Assembly (NCBI GenBank): GCA_028820935.1
Contig: JAPPHZ010000043.1
Coordinates: forward strand, 1 to 59,552
Source of the DNA: a bacterium
GTDB taxonomy: Bacteria; Actinomycetota; Acidimicrobiia; Spongiisociales; Spongiisociaceae
Direction of reading: 5' to 3'
Length of the DNA stretch: 59,552 nt
The position numbers and the translations under genes are program-made. The number at the start of each line of letters is the position of its first letter. Within the stretch, counting starts at the first letter, position 1. Below the pieces are notes generated by a model, which worked only from the letters and a program-made list of their open reading frames with translations, had not been told where the DNA came from and made no database searches. Of this stretch, positions 57,915 to 59,552 are shown piece by piece.

Positions 57915-58349
57915 GTGGGTTCGCCGCGCCGGATCGGAGATGAATTGTCATTGCCCATAACCCCATCTATAACCTCTTCCTATGACACGGACGGAGCGAG
58001 CGCCATCAGCCTGACGCGCCAGGAATTCGAGCAGATCGTCGATCGGGTCCTCGATGAACTACCCGGCGACATCGCCGGCAAACTCGACAACCTGGTGGTC
58101 GTGGTCGAGGAACGGCATCCCCAAGGCGAGGATCTCCTCGGCCTGTACGAAGGCATCTCGTTGGCCGACCGGGGCATGGACTATGCGGGCGTGCTACCCG
58201 ATCGGATCACCATCTATATGGACAGCCACATCGAGATGGGACTCGACCGGATCGGCACGATCGAGGAAATCCGCCGGACGGTCCTGCACGAGATCGGTCA
58301 TCATCTGGGCATCGACGACGCCCGATTGTCGGAACTGGGATGGGTCTAG
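57915..58349 (+). CDS. zincin-like metallopeptidase family protein
   Basis: A small (144 aa from GTG 57915) cytoplasmic protein with ISLTRQEFEQIVDRVLDELP, LVVVVEERHP, LLGLYEGISLADRG, ITIYMDSHIE and, near the end, VLHEIGHHLGIDDARLSELGW. The HExxHxxGxxD motif is intact. This is the minimal MMP-like family found in most actinobacteria. The first 35 residues look poorly conserved; TTG 57945 or a later start is possible. Stands alone between the tRNA-Val and a helical protein. Substrate unknown. Confidence 0.82.
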   Translation: MGSPRRIGDELSLPITPSITSSYDTDGASAISLTRQEFEQIVDRVLDELPGDIAGKLDNLVVVVEERHPQGEDLLGLYEGISLADRGMDYAGVLPDRITIYMDSHIEMGLDRIGTIEEIRRTVLHEIGHHLGIDDARLSELGWV

Positions 58350-58546
58350 GAGGTGCCAAGAAACGAGGGAGATAGCTTGGTGCAAGTCCGCTGACCTCGG
58401 GGGTGTTAATCGCCCGTCGGACCTACCTGGACGGGTCGGCACGTTCTGGGAGGGTGCCCAAAAGACGGGATGGAGGGTTGGCCCGTTATGCCTTGACCTG
58501 GGGTTTCCTTGCCGGATGACAGGCCAACCGGACGTTCTCGGTATCC

Positions 58547-58942
58547 CTACATGCGCCGCGTGCGCTTGATTCCCGACGCCTTTAGTACCCTGGCGGGTAC
58601 TCCCACCTCACGCCACGTGTGGTAGCTGATCTGGTTGCGTTCGGAATACGAAACCACTACCCCGATGAAATCTGCCTCCAGGGCGTCAAAGTCGATCGAG
58701 GTGTCCACATCCTTGAGCTTGTCCTCCGTGTCGAAACGCTTTTGGATCAGCTTGACACGCCGCAGGAGGTTGTCCTCGTTGGCGATATCATCGCGCAACT
58801 TCTCGATCTTCTGCTCCAAGACTTTGGCGCGCGCCGCGCCGCCGGGCTGACCGGCCTCCAAAGCCTTCAGATACCTCGTGACTTTGGCGGCTTCGCGCTT
58901 GCCCTTCGCAAGAGCCGCCTTGTGGTCTTCGCCCATCGGCAT
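58547..58942 (-). CDS. coiled-coil protein of unknown function
   Basis: A 131-aa basic, mainly helical protein: MPMGEDHKAALAKGKREAAKVTRYLKALE, then a coiled coil (KVLEQKIEKLRDDIANEDNLLRRVKLIQKRFDTEDKL), then FDALEADFIGVVVSYSERNQISYHTWREVGVPARVLKASGI. The last part looks like a small DNA-binding or histone-like helix pair and recurs in actinobacterial genomes. The start is ATG 58942 after GGGAG at 6 bases. The 197-base gap to the zincin gene holds nothing recognised. Confidence 0.72.
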   Translation of the reverse strand: MPMGEDHKAALAKGKREAAKVTRYLKALEAGQPGGAARAKVLEQKIEKLRDDIANEDNLLRRVKLIQKRFDTEDKLKDVDTSIDFDALEADFIGVVVSYSERNQISYHTWREVGVPARVLKASGIKRTRRM

Positions 58943-59149
58943 GGAAAACTCCCTTTCTGGCCGGAAATACTCACCTGCCACATCCGATAGTAATCAAAGT
59001 CCTACCGTCCGTGGTAATGGAAGCTGTGCGCATCAGGCATGAATCAATCTTCGCACCGCAGTAGCTTAACGCAACCCGCTGCAGACAAAACCGAGAACAC
59101 CTCCCTGCCATGTCATTGATAAACCGGCAGGTGAATAGGCATCTGGCCG

Positions 59150-59221
59150 TGGGCGCTACAGGATTTGAACCTGTGACCTCTTCCGCGTCAAGGAAGCGCT
59201 CTTCCCCTGAGCTAAGCGCCC
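59150..59221 (-). tRNA. tRNA-Val (anticodon GAC)
   Basis: 72-base cloverleaf on the minus strand: acceptor GGGCGCT/AGCGCCC, anticodon loop TTGACGC (GAC), T arm ACAGG-TTCAAAT-CCTGT, discriminator A. Last of a Gly-Cys-Val tRNA cluster and similar to the Val(CAC) gene at 57817. Confidence 0.95.
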
Positions 59222-59238
59222 CGAATCCGATGCATGCG

Positions 59239-59309
59239 AGGCGACGACCGGAATCGAACCGGTGTAGCAGCTTTTGCAGAGCTGTGCCTAACCACTCGGC
59301 CACGTCGCC
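59239..59309 (-). tRNA. tRNA-Cys (anticodon GCA)
   Basis: 71-base cloverleaf: acceptor GGCGACG/CGTCGCC, anticodon stem CAGCT/AGCTG with loop CTGCAAA (GCA), T arm ACCGG-TTCGATT-CCGGT, discriminator U as expected for Cys. Middle gene of the Gly-Cys-Val cluster. Confidence 0.95.
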
Positions 59310-59354
59310 GTACACCTGCGCCGGCCGGTTCGCACCGGTCCGGCCCGGGCTGGG

Positions 59355-59427
59355 AGCGGAAGACGGGGCTCGAACCCGCGACCTCAACCTTGGCAAGGTT
59401 GCGCTCTACCAACTGAGCTACTTCCGC
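59355..59427 (-). tRNA. tRNA-Gly (anticodon GCC)
   Basis: 73-base cloverleaf: acceptor GCGGAAG/CTTCCGC, D arm GCTC/GAGC, anticodon stem CAACC/GGTTG with loop TTGCCAA (GCC), T arm CGGG-TTCGAGC-CCCG, discriminator U. First of the cluster; a TACAAT lies 9 bases upstream. Confidence 0.95.
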
Positions 59428-59436
59428 GTGCCTCTC

Positions 59437-59442
59437 ATTGTA
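59437..59442 (-). promoter_or_regulatory. -10 box of the tRNA-Gly-Cys-Val cluster
   Basis: TACAAT on the minus strand ends 9 bases before the tRNA-Gly 5' end, where transcription would start. The -35 region is weak. Confidence 0.5.
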
Positions 59443-59498
59443 GCGTCTGGCTGATCCCGAGCGACGGGCCGATCACCCCCGTGTTTCCCGCCAATCCC

Positions 59499-59515
59499 CT
59501 AGTGGTCTGTCTGTG
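59499..59515 (-). repeat. short dispersed motif, copy 5
   Basis: The minus strand reads CACAGACAGACCACTAG, an exact copy of the core at 8158-8172. It lies upstream of the tRNA-Gly-Cys-Val cluster in the same orientation. The window ends 37 bases later with GCGGTGTTCCT, also found inside the tandem repeat at 2690-2700. Confidence 0.55.
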
Positions 59516-59552
59516 TAATGGCGGTGTGGTATGGCGAGGCAGCGGTGTTCCT

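Noticed and set aside
58350-58546. GGTGCAAGTCC-containing segment as a riboswitch or intron piece
   Set aside because: No supporting pairing or second conserved block could be found; left as unexplained intergenic DNA.
1-59552. CRISPR array, transposon or prophage
   Set aside because: No regularly spaced repeats of CRISPR type, no transposase or integrase, and no phage structural genes are visible on either strand.

Overview
The window is GC-rich chromosomal DNA, almost certainly from an uncultured actinobacterium. An Acidimicrobiia-like, marine or host-associated lineage fits best, but that placement is inference. The supporting signs are: a tatD-rsmA-ispE order, two LLM-family (F420-type) oxidoreductases, an imuA-imuB-dnaE2 cassette behind an actinobacterial SOS box (CGAACATATGTTCG), frequent GTG/TTG starts with 4-base start/stop overlaps, and Thr-rich lipoprotein linkers. 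No transposase, integrase, phage structural gene or CRISPR array is visible.

Layout. 1-5400 (minus strand): housekeeping genes ispE, rsmA, tatD and rsmI, then a lipoprotein with a degenerate zincin-like motif. 5561-15309: an SDR/EthD pair, a duplicated-domain anchored protein, a thiolase coupled to a CoxD-like AAA+ ATPase and a CoxE-like VWA protein, a class III aminotransferase, an LLM oxidoreductase and a secreted esterase. 15732-23103 (minus): an SDR, a reductive pyrimidine catabolism pair (dihydropyrimidinase and beta-ureidopropionase-like amidase), a retropepsin-like protein and a three-subunit molybdenum hydroxylase of the CO-dehydrogenase/xanthine-dehydrogenase superfamily. 23221-28169: a branched-chain-amino-acid-type ABC importer whose binding protein and first permease are one polypeptide. 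28301-31465: a patch of small and decaying genes (retropepsin, MazE-like antitoxin with frameshifted MazF remnant, UppP N-terminal fragment, DUF6036-type pair) around an amidohydrolase. 31467-33318: a VOC protein and a second LLM enzyme. 33832-39294: the SOS mutagenesis cassette. 39433-54501: genes for quaternary amine use. 54710-end: an MFS transporter, lipoproteins, a secreted HNH-type protein, a zincin, and tRNA-Val(CAC), Val(GAC), Cys(GCA) and Gly(GCC).

The 39-54 kb genes form a plausible route. Crotonobetainyl-CoA is hydrated by CaiD. L-carnitine is oxidised by a carnitine dehydrogenase fused to a betainyl-CoA thioesterase. The 3-dehydrocarnitine is split by a BKACE (DUF849) enzyme, giving glycine betaine. 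An MttB-family methyltransferase and a dimethylglycine/sarcosine dehydrogenase-like flavoprotein would then remove methyl groups. Acyl-CoA dehydrogenase, NDP-forming acyl-CoA synthetase, PhyH dioxygenase and MFS genes sit with them.

The most striking single observation is a Bcp-type peroxiredoxin (46112-46570, minus) with an in-frame TGA exactly at the peroxidatic cysteine, the reading frame intact on both sides and a small stem-loop just downstream. It is a candidate selenoprotein. Other noteworthy signals are a dispersed intergenic repeat family with a compensated hairpin in two copies, a short motif (core CAGACAGACCACTAG) recurring between genes, and the SBP-LivH fusion. Assignments are from motif recognition by eye; no database search was run.
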